A stretch of DNA of 21,046 nt from assembly GCA_902464345.1 (NCBI GenBank), contig CABQJA010000016.1, forward strand, positions 1 to 21,046, given 5' to 3'. Shown here piece by piece: positions 7,236-16,357 of this stretch (its first letter is position 1; every line of letters begins with the position of its first letter). Origin of the DNA: an uncultured Clostridium sp. GTDB taxonomy: Bacteria > Bacillota > Clostridia > Lachnospirales > Lachnospiraceae. The notes under the pieces were generated by a model, which worked only from the letters and a program-made list of their open reading frames with translations, had not been told where the DNA came from and did not search any database. A program made the translations under genes and the position numbers.

Positions 7236-10175
7236 ATGAATAAAAATTTAAGTGACCTACAGGAGTTTGTGACAGAAATAGCACGATTATATGGTGAAAG
7301 GACTGCTTATCAATATTTGGAAGGCGCGGCAGTTGTGGATAAGACCTATCTGGAATTGCAGCGGGATGTAAATGCAATTGCAACCTGGATGACAGAGAAG
7401 CATTGGAAGGGAAAGCATGTTGCAATTCTCGGAGGCTCCAGCTATGCGTGGATCGTTACATTTCTGGGGACGATTAACAGTGGAAATATTGTGATTCCGC
7501 TGGATAAAATGCTGCCGGAAGAGGAGCTGTTAAATCTGCTTATTATGGGAGATGTGGATGCAGTCTTTTTATCCGAAGAATTCGAACCGTTCATGAAAGA
7601 AATCAGGCAGGGAGAGAACCGGGTCACGGAGGTGATCAGTTTCTCCGGAACGGAGTTCCGGGAAATTCTGCGGACGATGCCGGGTACTCTTCCGGAGACA
7701 GACCGGGAAGCTTTGGCAGAGATCCTGTTTACCTCAGGTACAACCGGTACCAGTAAGGGCGTTGCACTCAGTCAGAAAAATATAGTGAGTAATATTAATG
7801 ATGTGGCCCGTATGGACTTTACAAAAAACCTGAAATGCGAGCCGGTGGTACTCTCGGTGCTGCCGATTCATCATACATTTGAACTGACGATTGATAATCT
7901 GGGAGTTCTGTATTGTGGAGCTACAGTATGTATTAATGATAAACTGGAAAATATTGTGGAGAACATGAAACGGTTTCGGCCGGCAGTGATATTGATCGTT
8001 CCGGCAATTGCGGAGATTTTTTACAGAAAACTGCAGGAAGGTATTGCGGCGGGCAATGTAAAAGGTAAAGTGAAGGCAGCCAGAGCCTGCAATCATATGT
8101 TGAACAGAGTCGGCATTGATGCCAGACGGAAACTATATAAGCCGGTGTTGGATAAATTCGGCGGACAGTTGACGAATGTTGTAGTGGGCGGTGCGGCTTT
8201 GCGGAAGGAAGTGGCGGAAGCTTTTGATGAGTTTGGAATTAATCTGTATCAGGGCTATGGTCTGACGGAATGTGCTCCGCTGGTGGCTGCCAATTATCCG
8301 GGGAGCAACCGGTTCGGTTCTGTCGGAAAGCCGGTATCGTATCTGCAGTTGAAGATCGAGAATCAGGAGATTCTGGTAAAAGGTGACGGAGTCATGAAGG
8401 GGTATTATAAGAATCCTGAGGCGACCGTTGAGGTTATGGAAGACGGATGGTTCCATACCGGAGATCTTGGATATCTGGATGACGATGGATACCTTTATAT
8501 AACCGGGCGTTCTAAAAATCTGATCATACTTGATAACGGTAAGAATATATATCCGGAGGAACTGGAGAATTATCTGATCATGGTTCCGGGAATCCGGGAT
8601 GCGATGGTATATGATGATGAAGGGAAATTAAGTGCCCTTGTCCTGCCGGAGCATCCGGGCAATGTATCCGAGCAGAAGGAGATTAAGCAGGGAATCCGAA
8701 AGCTGAATGAAAAGCTTCCGACCTATAAACGGATTGTGGCGCTGGATTTCCGGGCACAGGAGTTTCCGAAAACGACAACATTGAAAATTAAACGAAATGA
8801 GGTTATGCACTGGATCCGGGAACAACGGGGAAAGAAAGCGGTGGCATATGTGGCACCGGAGACCGTGGAGCAGAAACGGATCGCGCAGGCATTTGAACAG
8901 GTACTTGGAAAACGGGGTGTCGGAATCCGGGATGATTTCTTCGCACTGGGCGGTGACAGTCTGTCGGCCCTGGAGCTGGCAGCACTTCTGGGTGTGCAGG
9001 GACAGGATATTTATGAGTATCCGACCGTAGAGCTTCTGGAACAGGCAATCCTTCTGGAGCAGCAGGCTGCAACGGAAGAGACCATCGATGTCAATGCACT
9101 GATACAGACAGATTGCAATATCTTATATAAAAATCGTCCGAAGTATATTCTGCTGACCGGAGCGACCGGCTTCCTGGGGGCGCATATTCTGAGAGAACTG
9201 TTGCGCAGGAAGCTTAAGGTAGTATGCTTAGTACGGAATGAAGAACGGCTCCGACCGACGCTGAAAAACTATTTTCCGAAGGAATATGAGTATTTTACAT
9301 ATAAGGTGGTAAAGGGAGATATTGAACAGCCGAGATTCGGGCTGACAGTTGCAGAGTATGAGACACTGGCGCACCGGGTAGACATGGTGATCCATACGGC
9401 AGCAAATGTACATCATGCCGGACATTATGCGGATTTCGAGCGGACAAATGTAACCGGTACCCAGAATGTGATTGATTTCTGCATGGATGCACATGCACCG
9501 CTTCAATACACATCAACAGCAAGTGTCAATGGTGCCGGGACCGTGAGCCAGAGTAATCCGGATGCCTGCTTTGATGAGTTTCATCTGGATATCGGACAGA
9601 ATTATACGCAGAATGTATATATTCATTCGAAGTTTAAGGCAGAGGAGCGGGTACTTCTGGCAAGGGCAAAGGGCCTGAAGGCGAACATTTTCCGGATCGG
9701 CAACCTGACCTGGCGGATGAAGGATGGAAAATTCCAGAAAAACGCGCAGGATAATGGATTTCTGGACCGCTGCCGGGGACTGTTTAAGATGGGAATGTAC
9801 AGCAGTGAGCTGGCAGAATATCCGATTGATTTTACTGCGGTTGATGAGTGCGCGGATGCATTTGTAAGGCTGGCACTTCATAATCGGATCAATAATATTT
9901 ATAACCTTTATAATCCGAACGTGTTTTATCTGGAGAATCTGTGTCGGAAGATGCTCCTCCGGGTAAAGCGGGTTCCGAAGGATGTATTTGAGAAGAGCCT
10001 GAAGGAACGGATTCATGATAAAGAGATTGCAGTGCTGTCCTTTTATAATACCATTGCAACCTCGTCAAAAAATGTTCCGATCAGTAATCAGTTTACGGTG
10101 GATGAACTGGAAAAGCTTGGATTTAAATGGTCTAAGATCAGTCTGAAATACCTGAATTATATAAAGACACTGTAA
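7236..10175 (+). CDS. Acyl adenylation, acyl-carrier and thioester-reductase protein (PlsR-like)
   Basis: Three-module carboxylic acid reductase of 979 aa. Residues 1 to about 520 are an AMP-forming ligase: P-loop TSGTTGTSKG at 166-175, YGLTECAPLVAAN, GDLGYLDDDGYLYITGR from 409, and a catalytic Lys near 517-519. It resembles long-chain acyl-CoA/ACP synthetases more than amino-acid-activating NRPS domains. A carrier domain follows with GGDSLSALEL, the phosphopantetheine site being Ser575. The C-terminal part is an NAD(P)H thioester reductase: GATGFLG at 642-648 and the Tyr795/Lys799 pair in YIHSK. The expected chemistry is acid to acyl-AMP to carrier thioester to aldehyde; the substrate is probably a fatty acid (inference). 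ATG7236 has GGGAG (7223-7227) 8 nt upstream. As first gene of an operon with dehydratase-type subunits, it fits the reductase of anaerobic plasmalogen synthesis. A stand-alone aldehyde-forming enzyme is the alternative. Confidence 0.85.
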   Translation: MNKNLSDLQEFVTEIARLYGERTAYQYLEGAAVVDKTYLELQRDVNAIATWMTEKHWKGKHVAILGGSSYAWIVTFLGTINSGNIVIPLDKMLPEEELLNLLIMGDVDAVFLSEEFEPFMKEIRQGENRVTEVISFSGTEFREILRTMPGTLPETDREALAEILFTSGTTGTSKGVALSQKNIVSNINDVARMDFTKNLKCEPVVLSVLPIHHTFELTIDNLGVLYCGATVCINDKLENIVENMKRFRPAVILIVPAIAEIFYRKLQEGIAAGNVKGKVKAARACNHMLNRVGIDARRKLYKPVLDKFGGQLTNVVVGGAALRKEVAEAFDEFGINLYQGYGLTECAPLVAANYPGSNRFGSVGKPVSYLQLKIENQEILVKGDGVMKGYYKNPEATVEVMEDGWFHTGDLGYLDDDGYLYITGRSKNLIILDNGKNIYPEELENYLIMVPGIRDAMVYDDEGKLSALVLPEHPGNVSEQKEIKQGIRKLNEKLPTYKRIVALDFRAQEFPKTTTLKIKRNEVMHWIREQRGKKAVAYVAPETVEQKRIAQAFEQVLGKRGVGIRDDFFALGGDSLSALELAALLGVQGQDIYEYPTVELLEQAILLEQQAATEETIDVNALIQTDCNILYKNRPKYILLTGATGFLGAHILRELLRRKLKVVCLVRNEERLRPTLKNYFPKEYEYFTYKVVKGDIEQPRFGLTVAEYETLAHRVDMVIHTAANVHHAGHYADFERTNVTGTQNVIDFCMDAHAPLQYTSTASVNGAGTVSQSNPDACFDEFHLDIGQNYTQNVYIHSKFKAEERVLLARAKGLKANIFRIGNLTWRMKDGKFQKNAQDNGFLDRCRGLFKMGMYSSELAEYPIDFTAVDECADAFVRLALHNRINNIYNLYNPNVFYLENLCRKMLLRVKRVPKDVFEKSLKERIHDKEIAVLSFYNTIATSSKNVPISNQFTVDELEKLGFKWSKISLKYLNYIKTL

Positions 10176-10199
10176 GGGATCATACAGGAAGGATAAAAA

Positions 10200-13166
10200 A
10201 TGAGAATAGGAATTGATATAGGGTCTACGACCATTAAATGTGTAGTATTGGACGATGCAGGTGTAATTTTACATAAAAGCTACGAACGGCATTATGCCAT
10301 GATCACAGAGAAAACACAGGAGGTTCTGGGTGGACTGATCGAGAAATTTCAGATTACGGAGCCGGTGGTATGTGCGATATCGGGTTCTGCCGGGATGGGA
10401 CTTGCAGAGCGTGCGGGCATTCCGTTTGTGCAGGAAGTATATGCGACCAAGGTGGCAATGGGACATCGACTGCCGGAGGCGGATGTAGTTATTGAGCTGG
10501 GCGGCGAGGATGCTAAGATCCTGTTTCTGGATGGCAATCTGGAGGTACGGATGAATGGTACCTGCGCCGGCGGAACCGGTGCGTTTGCAGATCAGATGGC
10601 GAGCCTGATGCAGATATCCGTAGATGAAATGAATGAGCTGGCAAAGAAGCATGATAAGATTTATTCGATCGCATCCAGATGCGGTGTGTTTGCAAAGACA
10701 GATATTCAGCCATTGTTGAATCAGGGAGCACGGAAGGAGGATATTTCCGCCAGTATCCTGTACGCGATCGTGAATCAGACGATTACCGGACTGGCACAGG
10801 GACGGCCGATCGAAGGAAATATTGTCTATCTGGGAGGCCCGCTGACCTTTATGTCGGAATTACGGGCAAGCTTTGATGACACGCTGCACTGTAAAGGCAT
10901 CTGCCCGGAGGATTCCCTGTATTTTGTAGCACTTGGTGCTGCGTATTATGCAGAGGATAAGGTGGATCTGAATCGGGCGTTGAAGATCATAGGTGAAAAA
11001 CAGGATTTCGGCAATGCGGTATCTCTGCATCCGTTATTCCAGAATGAGGAAGAATACGAAGCATTCCGGGAAAGACACGCCAAACACTGTGTACCAAGAC
11101 GGGAAGGAGAACCGTATCAGGGAGATGCATATCTTGGCGTGGATTCCGGATCTACGACCCTGAAGGTAATCCTGACCGATGAGAAGGGGTCGATTCTGTT
11201 TTCCAAATATCAGTCCAATCAGGGAAAGCCGATCGAGGTGGTTCGGGAGGCATTGCTTGAGATGTATGCAGCATATCCGGATGTGAAGATCCGGGCGAGT
11301 GCAGTTACCGGATACGGAGAGGATATGATCCGGAATGCCCTGAATATGGATTACGGTGTAGTAGAGACGGTTGCACATTTTACGGCGGCGAAGTACTTTA
11401 TGCCGGATGTGGAATTTATCATAGATATCGGCGGGCAGGATATGAAATGCTTTAAGATCCGCGGTGGAGCAATCGACAGCATTTTCTTAAATGAAGCCTG
11501 CTCCTCCGGCTGTGGTTCCTTTCTGCAGACCTTTGCGAGCTCACTCGGATATCCGATTGATGAATTTGCACGACTTGGTTTAAAGGGAAGGCATCCGGTA
11601 GACCTGGGGTCCCGGTGTACGGTATTTATGAACTCTTCTGTCAAACAGGCGCAGAAGGAAGGGGTTTCGGTAGAGGATATTTCGGCGGGATTGTCGATCA
11701 GTGTAGTGAAGAATGCACTGTATAAGGTAATTCGTGTACATTCTGCAGACGAGCTTGGTAAGAAGATCGTGGTACAGGGAGGTACATTCTTAAATGACGC
11801 TGTACTGCGGGCGTTCGAGCAGGAGCTGGGTGTGGAAGTAATCCGACCGGACATTGCAGGTATGATGGGGGCATATGGTGCAGCACTTTATGCCAGACAT
11901 GAAAAACAGGCGGAAGCCCAGCTGGAAAAACAGGCAAAATCACAGCAGGCGGCAACGGGAATCCTGAGCCGGGAGGAGCTGGAGAAATTCACCTATTCCA
12001 TCCAGAGTGTGCTGTGTAACGGATGTAACAATCATTGCCAGCTGACGGTTAATCATTTCGGCAACGGTAGACGCTTTATCGGCGGTAACCGGTGTGAGAA
12101 GCCGGTGACAAACCATGCACAGGATGATACGTTAAATATTTACGAGTATAAACTGAAGCTGCTGGCGGAATATCAGCCGGGAGAAGGCACACGCGGTACG
12201 ATCGGAATACCGATGGGACTGAATATGTATGAGATGTATCCGTTCTGGCATGCATTTTTTACAAGCCTTGGATACCGGGTGGTGCGGACGGAGTTTTCTA
12301 ACCGGGAGATGTATCTGAAGGGGCAGGGCACGATCCCGTCGGATACGGTATGTTTTCCGGCGAAGCTGATGCACGGGCATATCCAGCGTCTGATCGAGAT
12401 GGGCGTGGATACGATCTTCTATCCGTGTATGACCTTTAATATCGACCGGGAAAAGGGTGCCAATAATTATAACTGTGCGGTTATTTCCGGATATCCGGAG
12501 GTGATCGAGGCGAATACGATCAATTTTGGAAAGATTTCATTTATAAACGACTATGTGGGCCCGCATGAGCGGAAGGAGTTTCCGAAACGAATCGGAAAAA
12601 TTCTGGAGAAGAAGCTTGGCACATTTACAAAGGCGGAGATCAAGCAGGCTTGTCAGGCGGCCTATGCGGAATATGACGGATATCGGAATAAGGTTCTGGA
12701 GCGGGGGATCTGGATCACAGAGCAGGCGAGAAAGCAGGGGAAAGAAATCATTATCCTGGCCGGACGACCATATCATATTGATCCGGAGATCAATCATGGC
12801 ATCCACAAGCTGGTTGCGGGACTTGGATTTGCGGTGCTGTCAGAGGATGCGGTTGCACCGCTTGCGAGATCCGGACGGCCGAATCTGCTGAATCAGTGGA
12901 CCTATCATGCAAGATTATTTGCAGCCGCCCGTTATGCGGCGGAACAGCCGGATATGTATCTGATCCAGCTGGTTTCCTTTGGCTGCGGTCTGGATGCGGT
13001 AACAACGGATGAGGCGAGAAGTATCCTGGAAGAGGCCGGAAAGCTATATACACAGATCAAGATCGATGAAGTAACGAATCTGGGTGCGGTAAAAATTCGG
13101 TTGAGAAGTCTGATGGCCGCAATTGAACAGACGAAGCAGGAACAGGAAGGGACAAAAGCAGTATGA
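10200..13166 (+). CDS. Tandem activator-ATPase plus DUF2229 protein (N-terminal part of PlsA-like enzyme)
   Basis: Cytoplasmic iron-sulfur protein of 988 aa. There are two BadF/BadG/BcrA/BcrD-type ATPase domains in tandem: the first begins DIGSTTIK (residues 5-12), the second VDSGSTTLK (314-322). Each has the two cysteines that in HgdC-type activators bind one [4Fe-4S] cluster across a homodimer: Cys122/Cys161 and Cys434/Cys473, both pairs 39 residues apart. Residues from about 600 form a DUF2229-type domain with CX2CX3C at 606-613 and Cys632. Such activators use ATP to drive single low-potential electrons into dehydratases or reductases of the 2-hydroxyacyl-CoA/benzoyl-CoA family. AGGAAGGA is 6 nt before ATG10200; 24 nt separate it from the upstream gene, and it overlaps the downstream gene by ATGA. 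With that gene it reconstructs the architecture I recall for single-chain PlsA of Clostridium perfringens. The lipid role is inference. Confidence 0.85.
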   Translation: MRIGIDIGSTTIKCVVLDDAGVILHKSYERHYAMITEKTQEVLGGLIEKFQITEPVVCAISGSAGMGLAERAGIPFVQEVYATKVAMGHRLPEADVVIELGGEDAKILFLDGNLEVRMNGTCAGGTGAFADQMASLMQISVDEMNELAKKHDKIYSIASRCGVFAKTDIQPLLNQGARKEDISASILYAIVNQTITGLAQGRPIEGNIVYLGGPLTFMSELRASFDDTLHCKGICPEDSLYFVALGAAYYAEDKVDLNRALKIIGEKQDFGNAVSLHPLFQNEEEYEAFRERHAKHCVPRREGEPYQGDAYLGVDSGSTTLKVILTDEKGSILFSKYQSNQGKPIEVVREALLEMYAAYPDVKIRASAVTGYGEDMIRNALNMDYGVVETVAHFTAAKYFMPDVEFIIDIGGQDMKCFKIRGGAIDSIFLNEACSSGCGSFLQTFASSLGYPIDEFARLGLKGRHPVDLGSRCTVFMNSSVKQAQKEGVSVEDISAGLSISVVKNALYKVIRVHSADELGKKIVVQGGTFLNDAVLRAFEQELGVEVIRPDIAGMMGAYGAALYARHEKQAEAQLEKQAKSQQAATGILSREELEKFTYSIQSVLCNGCNNHCQLTVNHFGNGRRFIGGNRCEKPVTNHAQDDTLNIYEYKLKLLAEYQPGEGTRGTIGIPMGLNMYEMYPFWHAFFTSLGYRVVRTEFSNREMYLKGQGTIPSDTVCFPAKLMHGHIQRLIEMGVDTIFYPCMTFNIDREKGANNYNCAVISGYPEVIEANTINFGKISFINDYVGPHERKEFPKRIGKILEKKLGTFTKAEIKQACQAAYAEYDGYRNKVLERGIWITEQARKQGKEIIILAGRPYHIDPEINHGIHKLVAGLGFAVLSEDAVAPLARSGRPNLLNQWTYHARLFAAARYAAEQPDMYLIQLVSFGCGLDAVTTDEARSILEEAGKLYTQIKIDEVTNLGAVKIRLRSLMAAIEQTKQEQEGTKAV

Positions 13167-14458
13167 AGCAGAAGGATACGCATTACAAGGGAAGAGTTAA
13201 ATTTACTCTGAAAATGAAAAAGGATTATACGATCCTGATTCCGGAAATGGCACCGCTTCATTTTCGACTGATCGAACCGATCCTTTCCAGACAGGGCTTC
13301 CATATTGCATTGATGGGAGCAGAGGGTCCGGATGTTTTACAGAAGGGTCTGAAATATGTACATAATGATATCTGCTATCCGGCACTTCTGATCACAGGAC
13401 AGATGCTGACGGCTATGGAAAGCGGAGAATATGATCCGGATAAGGTTGCAATGGTGATCACGCAGTCCGGTGGCGGCTGCCGGGATTCTAATTACATTCA
13501 TCTGATGCGGAAAGCATTTGAGAAGGCAGGGTATCCCAATGTGCCGTTTATATCGGCTAATATCTGGGGACTGGAGCTGAACAGCGGAATCAATCTGACA
13601 CCGAGAACTCTGTTGATGGCACTTGCGGGTATGATTTACGGAGATATGCTGATGATCGTCAGCAATCAGACACGGCCGTATGAAATTGAACCGGGAGCAA
13701 CCGATCGTATGGTGGATTTCTGGATAGAGAAGCTGACTGCAGGATTTCAGAAGGGACGGGGCTTTATGCCGTCGAAGATTGAGAAAAATCTGCAGGGGAT
13801 CGGGGCGGACTTCGCCGGAATTCCGATCCGGAAGGTGCCGAAGGTAAAGGTGGCAATTGTAGGAGAGCTGTTCTTAAAATATTCCGTGCCGGGTAATAAT
13901 CATCTGGAGGAGTTTCTCGCAGAGCAGGATTGTGAGGTATTTATGCCGAGTATGCTGGGCTTTGGTGTGTATAAGACCAATGGTGCGATGGAGGATCTGC
14001 GGGCATATGGCGGCAAACCATTTAAGAAGCTGATCATGACGGTTGTCATGAAGTTCCTGTTCAAGGTAGAAGATCTGCTAATCCGGAACATAGAGGCATT
14101 TGACTGCTTTACAGCACCGGAGCGGGTGAACACCCTAAAGGAACGGGCGAAAGGTGTTGCAGATATCGGAAACAGTATGGGCGAGGGCTGGTATCTGGCA
14201 GCAGAGATGCTGGAGCTGGCGGATCATGGCTATGAAAATATCGTATGCGTCCAGCCGTTCGGGTGCCTGCCATGTCATGTTTCGGTAAAAGGCATGTTAA
14301 ATAAGGTGCGGCGGGTCAATCCGGCAATTAATGCGGTAGATATCGAGTATGATCCGGGAGCGACAAAGGTAAATCAGGAAAACCGGATAAAACTCATGCT
14401 GGCGGTGGCAAGAGAACATCTAGGTAGCCAAAATGAAGAAAATGGAATAGAATCATAA
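13163..14458 (+). CDS. 2-hydroxyacyl-CoA dehydratase-like subunit (C-terminal part of PlsA-like enzyme)
   Basis: Iron-sulfur catalytic-type subunit of 431 aa in the HgdA/HgdB (HGD-D) superfamily. Candidate cluster ligands are Cys71 (NDICYPA), Cys106 (GGGCRDSN) and the C-terminal pair Cys368/Cys371 in QPFGCLPCHV. Members of this superfamily receive an electron from an HgdC-type activator and carry out ketyl-radical chemistry. Its ATG13163 overlaps the stop of the tandem-activator gene by 4 bp, indicating translational coupling and a stable complex. A later in-frame ATG at 13214 is possible but has no better ribosome binding site. In plasmalogen-forming clostridia this domain is, as I recall, fused to the activator domains; here it is separate. 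It could instead act on a free acyl-CoA, since the substrate is not shown by sequence. Confidence 0.83.
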   Translation: MKQKDTHYKGRVKFTLKMKKDYTILIPEMAPLHFRLIEPILSRQGFHIALMGAEGPDVLQKGLKYVHNDICYPALLITGQMLTAMESGEYDPDKVAMVITQSGGGCRDSNYIHLMRKAFEKAGYPNVPFISANIWGLELNSGINLTPRTLLMALAGMIYGDMLMIVSNQTRPYEIEPGATDRMVDFWIEKLTAGFQKGRGFMPSKIEKNLQGIGADFAGIPIRKVPKVKVAIVGELFLKYSVPGNNHLEEFLAEQDCEVFMPSMLGFGVYKTNGAMEDLRAYGGKPFKKLIMTVVMKFLFKVEDLLIRNIEAFDCFTAPERVNTLKERAKGVADIGNSMGEGWYLAAEMLELADHGYENIVCVQPFGCLPCHVSVKGMLNKVRRVNPAINAVDIEYDPGATKVNQENRIKLMLAVAREHLGSQNEENGIES

Positions 14459-14495
14459 ATAAAGTCAGATACTAAGGAAAAGGAAGGAGAATACT

Positions 14496-14807
14496 ATGGC
14501 AGTAAAACAAATAGGAACCGATAATTTTGAAGCAGAAGTTTTACAGGCAGAGCAGCCGGTTGTTGTGGATTTCTGGGCGAGCTGGTGCGGACCGTGTCAG
14601 ATGGTCGGACCGCTGATCGAGCAGCTTTCAGAGGAAATGCCGGAGATAAAGTTTGCAAAGGTAAACGTGGATGATGAGCTGGAGCTGGCCAGAAAATACA
14701 GGGTAGAATCCATTCCGACACTGCTGGTGTTTGATGCCGGGAAAGAGGTCAAAAGACAGGTGGGAGCACTCCCAAAGACGGCGATCCGGCAGTTTATTGA
14801 AGGCTGA
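14496..14807 (+). CDS. trxA: Thioredoxin
   Basis: Small cytoplasmic dithiol carrier of 103 aa, the standard thioredoxin length. The active site WCGPC lies in DFWASWCGPCQM, and the cis-proline region is SIPTLLVFDAGKE. It reduces protein disulfides and is itself recycled by the thioredoxin reductase encoded next. GGAAGGAG precedes ATG14496, 37 nt after the dehydratase-like gene, with no terminator between. It is therefore probably co-transcribed with the lipid-type genes and may keep their iron-sulfur proteins reduced, which is inference. Confidence 0.95.
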   Translation: MAVKQIGTDNFEAEVLQAEQPVVVDFWASWCGPCQMVGPLIEQLSEEMPEIKFAKVNVDDELELARKYRVESIPTLLVFDAGKEVKRQVGALPKTAIRQFIEG

Positions 14808-14872
14808 TTTATAAAGAAGGAACAGAGCAGAAGATACGAGGCGGATAAGAGAGAGGGATTGTGAGGTAGAAC

Positions 14873-15907
14873 ATGGCAGAGATTTATGATGTAGTAATTG
14901 TTGGAGCAGGTACCGCAGGATTAACGGCGGCGATTTACAGTAGCCGGGCCGGATTCCGGGTGCTGATGATCGAGGAAGGAATTTATGGCGGACAGATTGT
15001 AAATGCACAGTCTGTAGAGAATTATCCGGGCATTATGAAAATATCCGGATATCAGTTTGCAACTAATCTGTATGAACAGGCCGTTGCAGCGGGAGCAGAG
15101 CTTGTGACTGCAACTGTAACAGGGCTTGTCCGGATTACGGCAGAGAAAATGATGCCGCCGGTAAAGCAGATTCAGTTTGGGGACGGAGTTACCCGGTCCA
15201 TCCAGTTTGATCCGATCTATTCTGATATTGAGGAAGAGATGAATGAGGGCTGGGATGTAAAGACTACAGCCGGAAATTATAGAGCCAGAACCGTGATTCT
15301 GGCAACCGGAGCAAAGAAGCGGAAGCTGGAGCTACCGGAAGAAGAGCGTTTTCAGGGAAAGGGAATTTCCTATTGTGCGACCTGTGACGGAGCTTTTTAT
15401 AAGGATCGGACGGTGGCTGTCATCGGTGGTGGAAATACAGCACTGGCAGATGCCGAATATTTGTCACAGCTCTGTAAGAAGGTATATGTGATCCACAGAA
15501 GCCGCGTGTTCCGGGGAGATCATGATACCGAGAGACGCCTGAAGGCGAACGCAAAGGTAGAGCTGCGGGTCAATACATTGCTTACCGGTCTGGAAGGTGA
15601 CGAGCGACTGGAAACATTGAAGCTGCAGAATGCAGTAACCGGAGAAGACTGGGAGCTGCAGGTAGACGGACTGTTTGTGGCAATCGGACAGGAGCCGGCC
15701 AATAAGGCATTCCGTTCGGTGGTTCAGCTGGATCCACAGGGATACGTAATGGCAGGTGAGGATTGTAAAACAGAAGCACCGGGAATTTTTGCCGCCGGTG
15801 ATTGCAGGACCAAGAAGGTAAGACAGCTGACAACGGCAGCAGCCGATGGTACAATAGCAGCACAGGCAGCAATGCAATATATAAAGATAAAGCAGAAGGG
15901 AAGGTAA
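14873..15907 (+). CDS. trxB: Thioredoxin-disulfide reductase with an internal insertion
   Basis: Flavoenzyme of 344 aa, longer than the usual 305-320. The FAD fold starts VVIVGAGTAGLTAAIYSSRAG. The redox-active disulfide is Cys168/Cys171 in YCATCDGAF, and the pyridine-nucleotide fold is VIGGGNTALADAEYL. An extra segment of about 40 residues (about 87-126, rich in acidic residues) interrupts the FAD domain before the conserved ILATGA. The NADPH 2'-phosphate loop, normally HRRxxFRA, reads HRSRVFRG (208-215), so the second Arg is Ser. This may alter nicotinamide preference or the electron donor. GAGG (14863-14866) supports ATG14873. It directly follows trxA, so the two form a redox pair within the operon. 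Confidence 0.92.
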   Translation: MAEIYDVVIVGAGTAGLTAAIYSSRAGFRVLMIEEGIYGGQIVNAQSVENYPGIMKISGYQFATNLYEQAVAAGAELVTATVTGLVRITAEKMMPPVKQIQFGDGVTRSIQFDPIYSDIEEEMNEGWDVKTTAGNYRARTVILATGAKKRKLELPEEERFQGKGISYCATCDGAFYKDRTVAVIGGGNTALADAEYLSQLCKKVYVIHRSRVFRGDHDTERRLKANAKVELRVNTLLTGLEGDERLETLKLQNAVTGEDWELQVDGLFVAIGQEPANKAFRSVVQLDPQGYVMAGEDCKTEAPGIFAAGDCRTKKVRQLTTAAADGTIAAQAAMQYIKIKQKGR

Positions 15908-15911
15908 CAGG

Positions 15912-16349
15912 ATGAAGCTGGAAACATTACAGAAAGATATGATTGCCGCAATGAAGGCAAAGGACAAGGAAAAGAAAGACAGTATTGCAACTCTGGTGTC
16001 AGCGGTTAAAAAAGCAGGCATTGATGCAGGCTGCAGAGAGGACATTCCGGAGGATATGGTAAATCAGGCAATTCTGAAGGAATTAAAGAGCGTTAAGGAG
16101 CAGATTGATACCTGCCCTGCCGACAGAACGGATCTGCTGGAGCAGTACCGGAAGCGGTATGAGTTATACCAGGCATATGCACCGGCCATGATGTCTGCAG
16201 AAGAGGTAGAAGCATATTTGACAGAGAAGTTTGCAGAGGTTCTGGCGACAAAGAATAAGGGCCAGATCATGAAGACGGTTATGCCGGAATTAAAGGGAAA
16301 AGCCGATGGTAAAGTGATCAATCAGGTGGTTGCAAAGCTTTGCCAGTAG
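15912..16349 (+). CDS. YqeY-like (GatB/YqeY domain) protein
   Basis: Cytoplasmic all-helical protein of 145 aa, the usual size of YqeY. Family features are the N-terminal LQKDMIAAMKAKDKEKKDSIATL and the C-terminal NKGQIMKTVMPELKGKADGK with conserved Gly residues, which correspond to the tRNA-binding-like tail domain of GatB. No amidotransferase catalytic subunit is present; the family's role is not settled. It starts 4 nt after the trxB stop, is the last gene of the operon and is followed by a terminator. Confidence 0.9.
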   Translation: MKLETLQKDMIAAMKAKDKEKKDSIATLVSAVKKAGIDAGCREDIPEDMVNQAILKELKSVKEQIDTCPADRTDLLEQYRKRYELYQAYAPAMMSAEEVEAYLTEKFAEVLATKNKGQIMKTVMPELKGKADGKVINQVVAKLCQ

Positions 16350-16357
16350 ATAGGAAA

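Noticed and set aside
7236..10175. NRPS module making a peptide aldehyde
   Set aside because: There is no condensation domain, and the adenylation motifs resemble long-chain acyl synthetases. The dehydratase-type neighbours point to lipid chemistry.
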